From NCBI GenBank assembly GCA_937957805.1, contig CALFXW010000245.1, forward strand, positions 1 to 22,246: a stretch of DNA of 22,246 bases, written 5' to 3'. The notes below the pieces were generated by a model. The model searched no databases. It worked only from the letters and a program-made list of their open reading frames with translations, and was not told the origin of the DNA. Positions 15,467 through 22,246 of this stretch are shown here, in pieces. Each line of letters starts with the position of its first letter. The first letter of the stretch is position 1. The stretch is from an uncultured Sphingopyxis sp. GTDB taxonomy: Bacteria > Pseudomonadota > Alphaproteobacteria > Sphingomonadales > Sphingomonadaceae. Position numbers and translations under genes: made by a program.

Positions 15467-16290
15467 CACCGTTCCAATATCCGCGCGGCGAGCGCGCGCA
15501 TGTGCGATGTTTTGGGCCAGCGCGCGACCGGCGGCGGGTTCCAGCCCAGCGCACGTAGCCGCGCATTGGCGCGGTGCGCCGCCCCTTCGGCCATGCTCCA
15601 GTCCGATTTCCACGTCATGGAGATGGAGATGGAGAGCCCGCCCGCAACAGCGACCCGGTGCGGCAATTTGTGCGGCACATAGATTGCATCACCCGGTTCG
15701 AGCCGTTCGTCCTGCCCCAAAGCTGCGACCGCATCATTCCATGGCAGCAGATTATCACCTCGGCTGTGAAACCCTTCCTCCACCTCGGCCGTTACCACCG
15801 GCGGGGCGAGCGGATAGATGGAAAACAGCTTGGAGCCCGAAATCTGGAACAGGATATTATAGGTGGGGTCGATGTGGAGCGGGGTCACCGTTTGGTCGGA
15901 TGACAGAAATATAAAGGCTTTTGGGTCGCGCATCGGCCCGGTTACGGGTTCGATGATGGGCGCATAGCTGGCCAGCGTGTCGGCGAGCAGGTCGCGATAG
16001 GCGCTGACCTGATCGGCAAAGCGCAGCATCAGCCAGCCATCGACATCGCCGTCCAATATGTGCCGCATCAATTGCGCTTTGGTCACGCCGCTGTCGGCAA
16101 AACCGGCGGTTGCGCTTGTCCGGCATTCGACATGCGCGTCAGCCATGGTGAGCGCGGCATCGGCGAGCGCCGCTGGTTGGAGCAGGGGGTGGTGGGTCAA
16201 ACCATGCGTCAGCCGCACGACGCGCAACGGATAGGCGGCCGCCAATGCAGCATCGGTATCGCCAGCAGCCTCTATATTTTGCAGTCGCAC
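15466..16290 (-). CDS. Cupin/JmjC-like Fe(II) oxygenase
   Basis: A 274-residue soluble protein of the cupin_8/JmjC type. The iron-binding triad is visible as H139-I-D141 in TPLHIDPTYNILFQISGSKLF and the distal H211 in PHKLPHRVAV; K154 sits where 2-oxoglutarate is often held. FLSSDQTVTPLH and LEPGDAIYVPHKLPHRV are typical of this fold (the latter is the 'PGD..YVP...PH.V' segment). The start is GTG 16290 without a strong ribosome binding site. The gene is first in the run and overlaps the GNAT by one base, so a role in modifying the sphingolipid or its acyl donor is inferred; hydroxylation is the natural chemistry. Protein, tRNA or small-molecule hydroxylation unrelated to lipids is possible. 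Confidence 0.78.
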   Translation of the reverse strand: MRLQNIEAAGDTDAALAAAYPLRVVRLTHGLTHHPLLQPAALADAALTMADAHVECRTSATAGFADSGVTKAQLMRHILDGDVDGWLMLRFADQVSAYRDLLADTLASYAPIIEPVTGPMRDPKAFIFLSSDQTVTPLHIDPTYNILFQISGSKLFSIYPLAPPVVTAEVEEGFHSRGDNLLPWNDAVAALGQDERLEPGDAIYVPHKLPHRVAVAGGLSISISMTWKSDWSMAEGAAHRANARLRALGWNPPPVARWPKTSHMRALAARILER

Positions 16291-16375
16291 AATATCTTGC
16301 CCCCAAGATTTCGCGAGGACTTAGCCTATGCACCTTAATATTGGGCTAAATTGCCGTTGCCCCGGCGCAAACATC

Positions 16376-16390
16376 GTGGCAGCTTGCCAC
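16376..16390. promoter_or_regulatory. Perfect 6-bp inverted repeat just before an ATG
   Basis: GTGGCA-GCT-TGCCAC lies directly upstream of ATG 16393. In DNA it could be an operator between the divergent cupin and PycTM-like genes. In RNA it could hide the ribosome binding site of the latter, which has none of its own visible. Confidence 0.3.
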
Positions 16391-16392
16391 AA

Positions 16393-17070
16393 ATGGCAGG
16401 GGACAAGCTGAACGCGCCCAAAAAGGCTGCGAGCAAAAACAGGGGGGCTGCGGCGCAGCGCAAAAGGGTGGCCAAAACGGCTGACACCACAGCAGCGCCC
16501 GTGCCCGCATCTGCGCCCGCATCTGCGCCGGCCACCGCCAGCCCGCCCTTTCCGCCCAATTCGATCCATCTGGTGCGCACCGCGATGCAGATGACGATGA
16601 CGCTGAGCCAGATGGCCGATCAAAAGGCATCGATTTTGATGGGGGCGACCTTTGTCGTCTTTACTGTGTCGATCGGTCAGGCGTCGCGCACCAATTTCCC
16701 GATAGCGTTGGGGATTTTGGCGCTGTTTGCGTTCCTGTCGGCATTATTTGCGGTTGCCGCCGTGCTGCCGCGTGTTGCGCCCGCGCAAACCATGATCGAC
16801 CAGCCCTTGGAGCCAAATGCCAATATATTGTTTTTCGGTATATTTTCACAAATGAGTGAGGCGGATTTTATCGAGAATATATTGTCGCGCTGCCGCCGAG
16901 ATGAGGATTTTCTGGCAACTATGCTGCGCGATATTCACCAAAATGGGTCGATGCTGGCGCGGCGCAAATATCGCTATCTCGCCATCGCCTATCGTCTGTT
17001 CATCGTCGGACTGACGTGCAGTTTTATCGCCTTTGCGGTGCAGATGCTGCGCATTTTCGCTCAATCATAG
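16393..17070 (+). CDS. Pycsar-effector-like (PycTM/DUF5706) membrane protein
   Basis: A 225-residue inner-membrane protein. An Ala/Lys/Pro-rich disordered N-terminus (about 1-60) leads to the helix MTMTLSQMADQKASILMGATFVVFTVSIGQ, which carries the 'ADxKAsiL' signature of Pycsar effector TM proteins. A second TM helix (about 103-126), a soluble stretch (LFFGIFSQMSEADFIENIL, RDEDFLATMLRDIHQN, SMLARRKYRYLAIAYRLF) and a final TM helix follow. In Pycsar defence such proteins open the membrane on binding cCMP or cUMP. No cyclase gene is nearby, so a housekeeping role is as likely. ATG 16393 is preferred to TTG 16351. It is the only plus-strand gene in the sphingolipid region and its end overlaps the convergent SDR by ten bases. 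Confidence 0.8.
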   Translation: MAGDKLNAPKKAASKNRGAAAQRKRVAKTADTTAAPVPASAPASAPATASPPFPPNSIHLVRTAMQMTMTLSQMADQKASILMGATFVVFTVSIGQASRTNFPIALGILALFAFLSALFAVAAVLPRVAPAQTMIDQPLEPNANILFFGIFSQMSEADFIENILSRCRRDEDFLATMLRDIHQNGSMLARRKYRYLAIAYRLFIVGLTCSFIAFAVQMLRIFAQS

Positions 17071-17984
17071 GCACGGTTCGCCACATACCATGCATGCGTC
17101 GCACGCAGCGCAGCGGCGCGGGGGGTCGCCGCCTGCCACAACGCCGGGTCGGGCGCGCGTGCCGGGTCTGCCGCCCAATCGGGGTGCGCCATATAGCGCG
17201 CACGATCGGGGGTCAGCTTGGCGCTGTTCCCGCGCACCAGCCGGTCGGCGCGCGCGGCGAGCCAAAGGAGGGGGCGGGGGGCTGAGATGGTGAAAGGGTT
17301 GGGGCGCCCTACTGCCGTGCCAATCGCGCGGGCAAAATCGACATGCGATGCGCTTGCCCCATCGTCGGGTTCCAAAATCAGGCCCGATGGCCCCTTCGCC
17401 ACGCAATCGAGCAGCAGCGCGGCAAGGTCGGGCGCGTAAATCCACGAACCCCGACCTGCGGGCGGCAGCAGCATAAAGCCGCGCCGCGCCATTTTGAACA
17501 TGTCGAGCACATCCTTGTCATGCGGGCCGAATACACCAGGCGGGCGAACAATCAGCCAGTCGAGCGCGCTTTCCTGCACCGCATCCTCTGCCCCCGCCTT
17601 GGACCAGCCATAGTGTGAGAGCTGGGGTTCGCGCGCGGCAAGGCTCGACACATGGACAAAGCGGCGGACATTTGCGCGCGTTGCCGCGTCGATGACCGCC
17701 TGTGTCCCCGCGATATTGGCATGGGCAAAGGCGGCACGGCTCGGCACGTTGACCGCCCCCGCGATGTGGAGCAGCCCGCCCGCGCCGTCGCACAATCGGT
17801 CAAGCGCGGCGCTATCGTCCAGCGTGCCCGTCACCCACTGCACCTGCACGCTGTCGTCGCGTGGGCTTCGGGTCAGCGCGCGGACGGGCCAGCCACGCGC
17901 CACAGCCGCTGCCAGCACATGCTGGCCGACAAAGCCGGTCGCGCCGGTAATGGCGATGGTCGGGCGGGCGGATTTGTCGGTCAC
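17061..17984 (-). CDS. NAD-dependent epimerase/SDR, candidate ceramide reductase (CerR)
   Basis: A 307-residue extended SDR. Rossmann motif TGATGFVG is at 13-20, LLHIAGAVNV follows, then HVSSLA at 111-116 and the catalytic Y125-x3-K129 in YGWSK. RPPGVFGPHDKDVL and the Trp-Ile-Tyr (SWIYAPDLA) segment are usual in this family. In Caulobacter, the 'epimerase' CerR reduces the 3-keto group of N-acylated ketosphinganine; its family and its nearness to spt make the same role likely here. GTG 17984 overlaps the proB stop by four bases (GTGA), so the gene is translated with obgE-proB. Sugar epimerisation or another reductase activity remains possible. Confidence 0.82.
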   Translation of the reverse strand: MTDKSARPTIAITGATGFVGQHVLAAAVARGWPVRALTRSPRDDSVQVQWVTGTLDDSAALDRLCDGAGGLLHIAGAVNVPSRAAFAHANIAGTQAVIDAATRANVRRFVHVSSLAAREPQLSHYGWSKAGAEDAVQESALDWLIVRPPGVFGPHDKDVLDMFKMARRGFMLLPPAGRGSWIYAPDLAALLLDCVAKGPSGLILEPDDGASASHVDFARAIGTAVGRPNPFTISAPRPLLWLAARADRLVRGNSAKLTPDRARYMAHPDWAADPARAPDPALWQAATPRAAALRATHAWYVANRAYD

Positions 17985-19087
17985 AACAGCACCATATGGT
18001 CGCGGTGGATGATCGCGCTGCGCGGGGCGTATCCCAATATCGCGGCCTGCGCGTCGCTGGCTAGTCCGATGATGCGGCTTGCATCCGCCGCATCATATTC
18101 GGCAAGCCCGCGCGCGACAATCTGTCCATCCGGCGCGATAACATCGACCACATCGCCGCGCTGAAACCGTCCGTGCACCCCGGTTACACCGACCGCGAGC
18201 AGGCTCGACCCCTTGGCCAATGCGCGCGCCGCCCCCGCATCGATCGATATTTGACCGCGCACCACCAGCCGCCCGGCGAGCCAGTTTTTGCGTGCGCGGC
18301 TGGGCGTTCGCGGTGCGGCAAAAATGCTGTGCCGCACATCCTCGCCAAGCGGGCGGCCCGTCGTGCCACTGGCGATGGCGAGGTCGATGCCCGCGTGGCC
18401 CGCAATTTCGGCGGCGGCGATTTTGGACGCCATCCCGCCCGATCCCATGCCCGATGCCGAACCGCCATCAGCCATCGCGCGGATGCGTGCATCGATGCGT
18501 TCGATGCGCGCGATATGCTGCGCGCCCGATTCCGCAGGGTTGCGGTCATACAGCCCGTCGATGTCGGAGAGGAGGAGGATGCCGTCCGCCCGTGCCGCCT
18601 GCCCGACGCGCGCGGCCAGCCGGTCATTATCGCCAAAACGGATTTCGCTGGTCGCCACGCTGTCATTTTCGTTGATGACGGGCACCGCGCCGAGGCTGAG
18701 CAGCCGTTCGAGCGTGGCGGCAGCGTTCAAATATCTGCGGCGGCTTTCCAGATCATCAATCGTCAGCAATATTTGCGCAGCCGTCAGCCCCGCATCGGCG
18801 AGGGTCTGCGCCCAGATCTGGCTGAGCGCAATCTGCCCGACGGCGGCTGCGGCCTGTGCATCCTCCAGACTGGCGCGTCCACCCTTGGCCAGCGCCAGCC
18901 GCCGTGCGCCGAGCGCGATGGCGCCGGAGGATACCACCGCCACCTGCTGCCCCGCCGCCACACGCCCCCCAATATCGTGCGCCACATCGGCGAGCCACGC
19001 AGCGCGCACGCTGCCGTCCCCATCGACGAGCAGCGCCGAACCAATTTTGACGATCAGCCGGCGGCAGGTGGCGGGCGGAAAGAGCAT
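17981..19087 (-). CDS. proB: Glutamate 5-kinase
   Basis: First enzyme of proline synthesis: phosphorylates glutamate to gamma-glutamyl phosphate with ATP. The 368 residues include the amino-acid-kinase domain (RLIVKIGSALLVD, VVSSGAIALGARRL, VPVINENDSVAT, FGDNDRLAARVG, LLLSDIDGLYDRNP, GSGGMASKIAAAEIAG) and a C-terminal PUA domain (about 275-365). ATG 19087 gives the normal family start; a longer frame to 19213 would run into obgE. Ten bases separate it from the obgE stop, and it overlaps the SDR gene by four bases. Normally feedback-inhibited by proline in this family. Confidence 0.97.
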   Translation of the reverse strand: MLFPPATCRRLIVKIGSALLVDGDGSVRAAWLADVAHDIGGRVAAGQQVAVVSSGAIALGARRLALAKGGRASLEDAQAAAAVGQIALSQIWAQTLADAGLTAAQILLTIDDLESRRRYLNAAATLERLLSLGAVPVINENDSVATSEIRFGDNDRLAARVGQAARADGILLLSDIDGLYDRNPAESGAQHIARIERIDARIRAMADGGSASGMGSGGMASKIAAAEIAGHAGIDLAIASGTTGRPLGEDVRHSIFAAPRTPSRARKNWLAGRLVVRGQISIDAGAARALAKGSSLLAVGVTGVHGRFQRGDVVDVIAPDGQIVARGLAEYDAADASRIIGLASDAQAAILGYAPRSAIIHRDHMVLL

Positions 19088-19097
19088 GGCCCGCGGA

Positions 19098-20141
19098 TTA
19101 AACAGGCGACCAGTCGCGCGCGCTGTCGGCATCCGCCCCATCGCTGCCCGGCTTGGCAGGGATGGCGGCGAGCAGTGCATCGAGCACGGCTTCAATCCCT
19201 GCGCCGCTGGCACCCGACAGGGCCAGTACCCGCGCGCCGCTGGCTTGGGCCAGTTCGGCGGACAGCGCGGCGGTCAATTCGGCGTCGAGCTGATCGACTT
19301 TGTTGAGCGCGACGATCACCGGCTTATCGGTCAATCCTGCGCCATAAGCGGCCAGTTCATCGCGCACGATACGATAGGATGTGGCAACGTCGGTGTCACT
19401 GGCATCGACGAGGTGGAGCAGCACCCGGCAGCGTTCGATATGGCCGAGGAAGCGGTCGCCAATCCCAGCGCCCTCTGCCGCCCCCTCTATCAATCCTGGA
19501 ATATCGGCGACGACGAATTCGCGGCCCTTGTGGCTGACCACCCCCAATTGCGGGCGGGTGGTGGTAAAGGCATAGGCACCCACCTTTGCCCCCGCATTGG
19601 TGACCGCATTGATAAAGGTTGATTTTCCGGCATTGGGCAGGCCGACCAACCCAGCATCGGCGAGCAGTTTGAGCCGCAGCCAAACCCATAATTCCTGTGC
19701 GGGCCAGCCCATGCCATGCTGGCGCGGGGTACGGTTGGTGCTGCTTTTGTAACTGGCGTTGCCGCGCCCGCCATCCCCCCCGCGCAACAGGGTGATGCGT
19801 TCGCCAACCCGCGTCAGGTCGGCAATCAGCGTGCGTTCGTCATCATCGGCCAGAATCTGCGTGCCGACGGGCAGTTGGATGATGCGGTCTTGCCCGCCCG
19901 CGCCGGTGCAGTTCGACCCTGAACCACCATGGCCGCGTTCGGCCTTGAAATGCTGGGTGTAACGAAAATCGATGAGCGTGTTTAGCCCGGCGACCGCTTC
20001 AAAGATGATGTCGCCACCCTTGCCACCATTGCCGCCATCCGGCCCGCCATATTCGATGAATTTTTCGCGCCGAAAACTGACCGCGCCAACGCCGCCCGCC
20101 CCCGATTTGATATAGATTTTTGCTTGGTCAAGGAAATGCAT
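19098..20141 (-). CDS. obgE: Obg family GTPase
   Basis: Conserved, essential GTPase involved in 50S ribosome assembly and stress control. The 347-residue length is normal. The N-terminal Gly-rich Obg fold (DQAKIYIKSGAGGVGAVSFRREK, GGPDGGNGGKGGD) is followed by the G domain with GLPNAGKST (G1), DIPGLIEGAAEGAGIG (G3), NKVD (G4) and LSGASGAGI (G5 region). The acidic C-terminal extension seen in some species is absent or very short. ATG 20141 fits the family start (MHFLDQ); TTG 20147 is unlikely. It is first in the obgE-proB-SDR unit; obgE-proB adjacency is common in alphaproteobacteria. Confidence 0.98.
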   Translation of the reverse strand: MHFLDQAKIYIKSGAGGVGAVSFRREKFIEYGGPDGGNGGKGGDIIFEAVAGLNTLIDFRYTQHFKAERGHGGSGSNCTGAGGQDRIIQLPVGTQILADDDERTLIADLTRVGERITLLRGGDGGRGNASYKSSTNRTPRQHGMGWPAQELWVWLRLKLLADAGLVGLPNAGKSTFINAVTNAGAKVGAYAFTTTRPQLGVVSHKGREFVVADIPGLIEGAAEGAGIGDRFLGHIERCRVLLHLVDASDTDVATSYRIVRDELAAYGAGLTDKPVIVALNKVDQLDAELTAALSAELAQASGARVLALSGASGAGIEAVLDALLAAIPAKPGSDGADADSARDWSPV

Positions 20142-20201
20142 GGCCAAGGCCTATGGCGATAATCGGCGCAAAATGCGAGTCCGACAGGCGGCCTTTTGCC
20201 C

Positions 20202-20229
20202 GTGTCTCGACTATGCTCGACACCAACGG
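20202..20229 (+). repeat. Sphingomonad-type intergenic repeat, copy 2
   Basis: Matches the 12657-12684 copy in 25 of 28 bases (differences at the 12th, 13th and 23rd). Together with the inverted partial copy at 20257-20278 it forms a back-to-back pair that could fold into one larger hairpin between obgE and the acyltransferase. Confidence 0.7.
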
Positions 20230-20256
20230 CCGTTTATAAGGCCAATTCCGCCCTTC

Positions 20257-20278
20257 GTGTCGAGCATGTCAAGATGAG
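20257..20278 (-). repeat. Inverted, diverged partial copy of the same repeat
   Basis: GTGTCGAGCAT is the reverse complement of the tail of the 20202 copy; the rest is degraded (GTCAAGATGAG). The ATG within it (20274) is in frame with the next gene but is probably not its true start. Confidence 0.5.
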
Positions 20279-20306
20279 GCTGGGATGGGGATGGGGGATA
20301 TTTGAC

Positions 20307-21389
20307 ATGGAGGCACCGATCCCCCCGAGGGAGCAGGGCAGGACGCTGGCACCATTGCGCCGGATGGAACGGCAATATGCCAGCATCCAATATATGCGCG
20401 GCGGGGCGGCGATGACGATCCTTGTCGTCCATAGCTTCATGCCGGTTTTTGATCCGATCCGGAACCTTGGATCCGTCATCAGCCTGTTTTTTCTGATCAG
20501 CGGCTTTCTGGTGATTGCCATCACATCGGACGCGACACGACCGCACCGGTTCCTACTGGCGCGCATCCGGCGGATTGTTCCCCTCTATTGGATATTGACG
20601 GGCCTCGCCGCAATCCTGCTGTGGGGCGGTGTCAGTTGGCAATCGCCCATCCCCTTTTGGTATATATATAGTTACGATCCGCCGTTGCCATGGCGTTTTA
20701 TTACCGCGTCGCTGGCTTTTGTCCCTGCGTGGAATCAGGGGGCAGGGACTATTCAGCCGGTTATCCCGGCCGGTTGGACCGTCAATCTGGAAATGCTCTA
20801 TTATGCGATATTCGCGCTGCTGTTGTATCTGCCGCGCCGCTGGCTGATGCCCGTGTTGACTATGGCGATCAGTATGCTGGCGCTGATTGGCATTTTCAAC
20901 CGCCCGGACCAACTTGCTCTGTGGGCCTGGACTCACCCGATCGGCCTTGATTTTCTGATCGGCGCGTGGATTGGCCATGCGTGGCAGACGCACGGGAATA
21001 TGTGGCGCGTGCTAGGCTGGTGTAGCCTGTCGGTCATGACCGTCCTGCTGCTGCGGGCCATAATGGGGCATTTTGACCCGGTGATATTTGCAGCGCTCTT
21101 TGGCCCCTTATTTGGCGTTTTGTTTGTCGCGGTGATCCGCGCGGAGGAAGTTGGCGCGGGCATTCGTGCGGCTCGGCTGCCGATGCTGATCGGCAACGCC
21201 AGCTATGCCATCTATCTCATGCAGTTTGTCGTGATGCTGATGCTCGACCTTGCGGGGGTGCCGCATGGCTTGGGCTTTGGTCTGGCAGAATTCACCTTGA
21301 CCATATTGTCGGGCATTGCCGTCCATATGTTGATGGAGGAACCGTTGCTCCGGCTGATGGGCAGAAAGCCCATAGGATCGTCTGGTTGA
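20307..21389 (+). CDS. Acyltransferase-3 family membrane protein (OafA/YrhL type)
   Basis: A 360-residue polytopic inner-membrane O-acyltransferase. The conserved histidine is in the first TM helix (AMTILVVHSFMP), followed by SLFFLISGFLV, RFLLARIRRIVPLYW (the R-x-x-R-P-Y-W motif) and about eight more helices, ending in IGNASYAIYLMQFVVML. The family moves acyl groups onto sugars of surface polysaccharides, glycolipids or exported small molecules. ATG 20307 is preceded by GGGGGA and is chosen over 20196 and 20274, which start inside or before a dispersed repeat. A glycosphingolipid or polysaccharide target is possible; nothing in the sequence decides it. Confidence 0.88.
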   Translation: MEAPIPPREQGRTLAPLRRMERQYASIQYMRGGAAMTILVVHSFMPVFDPIRNLGSVISLFFLISGFLVIAITSDATRPHRFLLARIRRIVPLYWILTGLAAILLWGGVSWQSPIPFWYIYSYDPPLPWRFITASLAFVPAWNQGAGTIQPVIPAGWTVNLEMLYYAIFALLLYLPRRWLMPVLTMAISMLALIGIFNRPDQLALWAWTHPIGLDFLIGAWIGHAWQTHGNMWRVLGWCSLSVMTVLLLRAIMGHFDPVIFAALFGPLFGVLFVAVIRAEEVGAGIRAARLPMLIGNASYAIYLMQFVVMLMLDLAGVPHGLGFGLAEFTLTILSGIAVHMLMEEPLLRLMGRKPIGSSG

Positions 21390-21441
21390 ACATGCGGTTA
21401 CGACACTGACCATTCGCTTGTTCATGAGTGAAGCGGCAACA

Positions 21442-22246
21442 TCATTCCTTGCGCGCCACGACTTCATACCAGTCGACGGCATGAAAGCGCGCATAGAGCG
21501 GATAGGTCAACCGGTTGACGGCATGTTCATAATCGACGGTCAGGGTTAGATCCGGTTCGATTGCAGGTGGGGTGACCGACGCGACGACAAAGCCTGTTTC
21601 CATGATTGCGGCGACCAGATCGGGCAATTGCATGACATGGTAACAATAATTGCTGTTGATCGTGCCGATGGCGGTGTCGATGCGCGCCTGCATTTTTGGG
21701 TTGCGCGAACGGCGCTGGAAAAAATCCTTGATATAGGCTTCTGCGCCCTGTTTCAGCACGTCGCGCAGGCCATATAGAACGGCCGCCACATCGCCGCTGT
21801 GGCCCAGCGTTTCGAGGAAGATGGCGCGGTCAAACCGGCCATGGGCGTAAGTGCACGACAATTGATGATAATCGCCCAACGTCACCTGCACCCGCCCGTC
21901 AACACCGGCATCCCGCGCGGCGGTGCGCGCCAGATCCGCCTGTAGCGCGGAATTGGTCAGGCATTCGACGCGAAGCTGGGGCAGATGCTGCGCCAGCCAG
22001 ATAGCCGGAGCGCCGACGCCGCAGCCGGCATCGAGAATGTCCATACCGTCGCGAATCCCGGCGCGCTCGACATAATAATGCATCAGGGCATCGGTGTCGC
22101 GCGCGCGAAATGCCTGCAGGAACGGGCCGGTTGCGCCGACATAGTCGGGCGTGAAACGGTCATAATAATCCGCGACCGCATCGCTGGCAAAAATCGTGCC
22201 TGGTGGCGCGGGCGGCAGGCGGTTGCCCGTGCCCAGCAGCGCATGG
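21442..22246 (-). CDS. SAM-dependent class I methyltransferase, N-terminal end cut by the window edge
   Basis: The frame is open from the window edge to the stop at 21442-21444 (268 codons visible). An N-terminal lid region (DYYDRFTPDYVGATGPFLQAFR) precedes motif I, DILDAGCGVGAPAIWLA, and then motif II-like VECLTNSALQADLA and the DRAIFLETLGHSGDVAAVL segment that places the acceptor. The layout is like the UbiE/cyclopropane-synthase group of small-molecule methyltransferases, without the marks of a single subfamily. The reading starting at ATG 22083 is too short, because it would lose the lid. The acceptor is unknown. It converges with the acyltransferase, with 52 bases between. Confidence 0.85.
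   Translation of the reverse strand, partial: HALLGTGNRLPPAPPGTIFASDAVADYYDRFTPDYVGATGPFLQAFRARDTDALMHYYVERAGIRDGMDILDAGCGVGAPAIWLAQHLPQLRVECLTNSALQADLARTAARDAGVDGRVQVTLGDYHQLSCTYAHGRFDRAIFLETLGHSGDVAAVLYGLRDVLKQGAEAYIKDFFQRRSRNPKMQARIDTAIGTINSNYCYHVMQLPDLVAAIMETGFVVASVTPPAIEPDLTLTVDYEHAVNRLTYPLYARFHAVDWYEVVARKE

Noticed and set aside
15467..15613. 49-codon extension of the GNAT gene
   Set aside because: It lies within the cupin coding region; ATG 15466 overlaps the cupin stop as expected for coupled genes.
16393..17070. A complete Pycsar anti-phage system
   Set aside because: No cyclase or other defence gene is present in the window; only an effector-like protein is seen.
18288..19622. 444-codon open frame antisense to proB and obgE
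   Set aside because: It spans two well-identified genes on the other strand, is rich in Arg/Ala/Ser, and resembles no family.
20196..20306. N-terminal extension of the acyltransferase
   Set aside because: It is encoded by a dispersed repeat and its flanks and has no ribosome binding site; ATG 20307 does.
1..22246. CRISPR array, tRNA, rRNA, insertion sequence or prophage
   Set aside because: No regularly spaced repeats, tRNA cloverleaf, transposase or phage genes were recognised.

Overview
The window looks like chromosome from a sphingomonad alphaproteobacterium (Sphingomonadaceae; a Sphingopyxis- or Sphingorhabdus-like genus is a guess). The base composition is GC-rich. The strongest pointer is a serine palmitoyltransferase with its own acyl carrier protein, which are the opening genes of the sphingolipid pathway that replaces or supplements LPS in this group. 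Sphingomonad-type GC-rich intergenic repeats support this. No rRNA, tRNA, insertion sequence, phage gene or CRISPR array was seen. The DNA is gene-dense and no gene-free stretch exceeds 200 bases. The largest gaps are 3921-4119 (a strong hairpin), 12611-12784 and 20142-20306 (both repeat-bearing).

Layout, left to right. 1-1477 (-) is glycerol kinase, cut by the window edge. 1578-4560 (+) holds a glutathione S-transferase, a 7-TM diguanylate cyclase without its feedback site, a DoxX-like membrane protein and an unidentified 4-TM protein. 4517-6855 (-) is a thiamine unit: TPP riboswitch, thiC and an overlapping DUF1294 membrane gene. 6911-12208 (-) carries a TehA/SLAC1-family transporter, a tandem HD-GYP protein with one degenerate copy, a MipA/OmpV outer-membrane protein and an EthA-like Baeyer-Villiger monooxygenase. 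A perfect FNR/FixK-type palindrome lies upstream of that monooxygenase. 12341-12610 (+) is a small 2-TM protein followed by a mosaic of three intergenic repeats.

The centre of interest is 12785-20141. On the minus strand it reads cupin/JmjC-like oxygenase, BioF2-like GNAT acyltransferase, ACP and serine palmitoyltransferase, all tightly spaced or overlapping. Behind a plus-strand gene for a Pycsar-effector-like (PycTM/DUF5706) membrane protein comes a second minus-strand operon, obgE-proB-SDR. That SDR (NAD-dependent epimerase type) fits the ceramide reductase CerR. Together the set can be read as a ceramide pathway: ACP-bound acyl chain plus serine gives 3-ketosphinganine (SPT), a GNAT enzyme N-acylates it, and an extended SDR reduces the keto group. 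The Fe(II)-type cupin is an unassigned step, possibly hydroxylation. No acyl-ACP/CoA synthetase (AasR) was found in the window.

The right end holds an acyltransferase-3 membrane protein (+, 20307-21389) and a SAM-dependent methyltransferase (-) cut by the window edge. Most assignments rest on motifs read by eye; no database search was possible.
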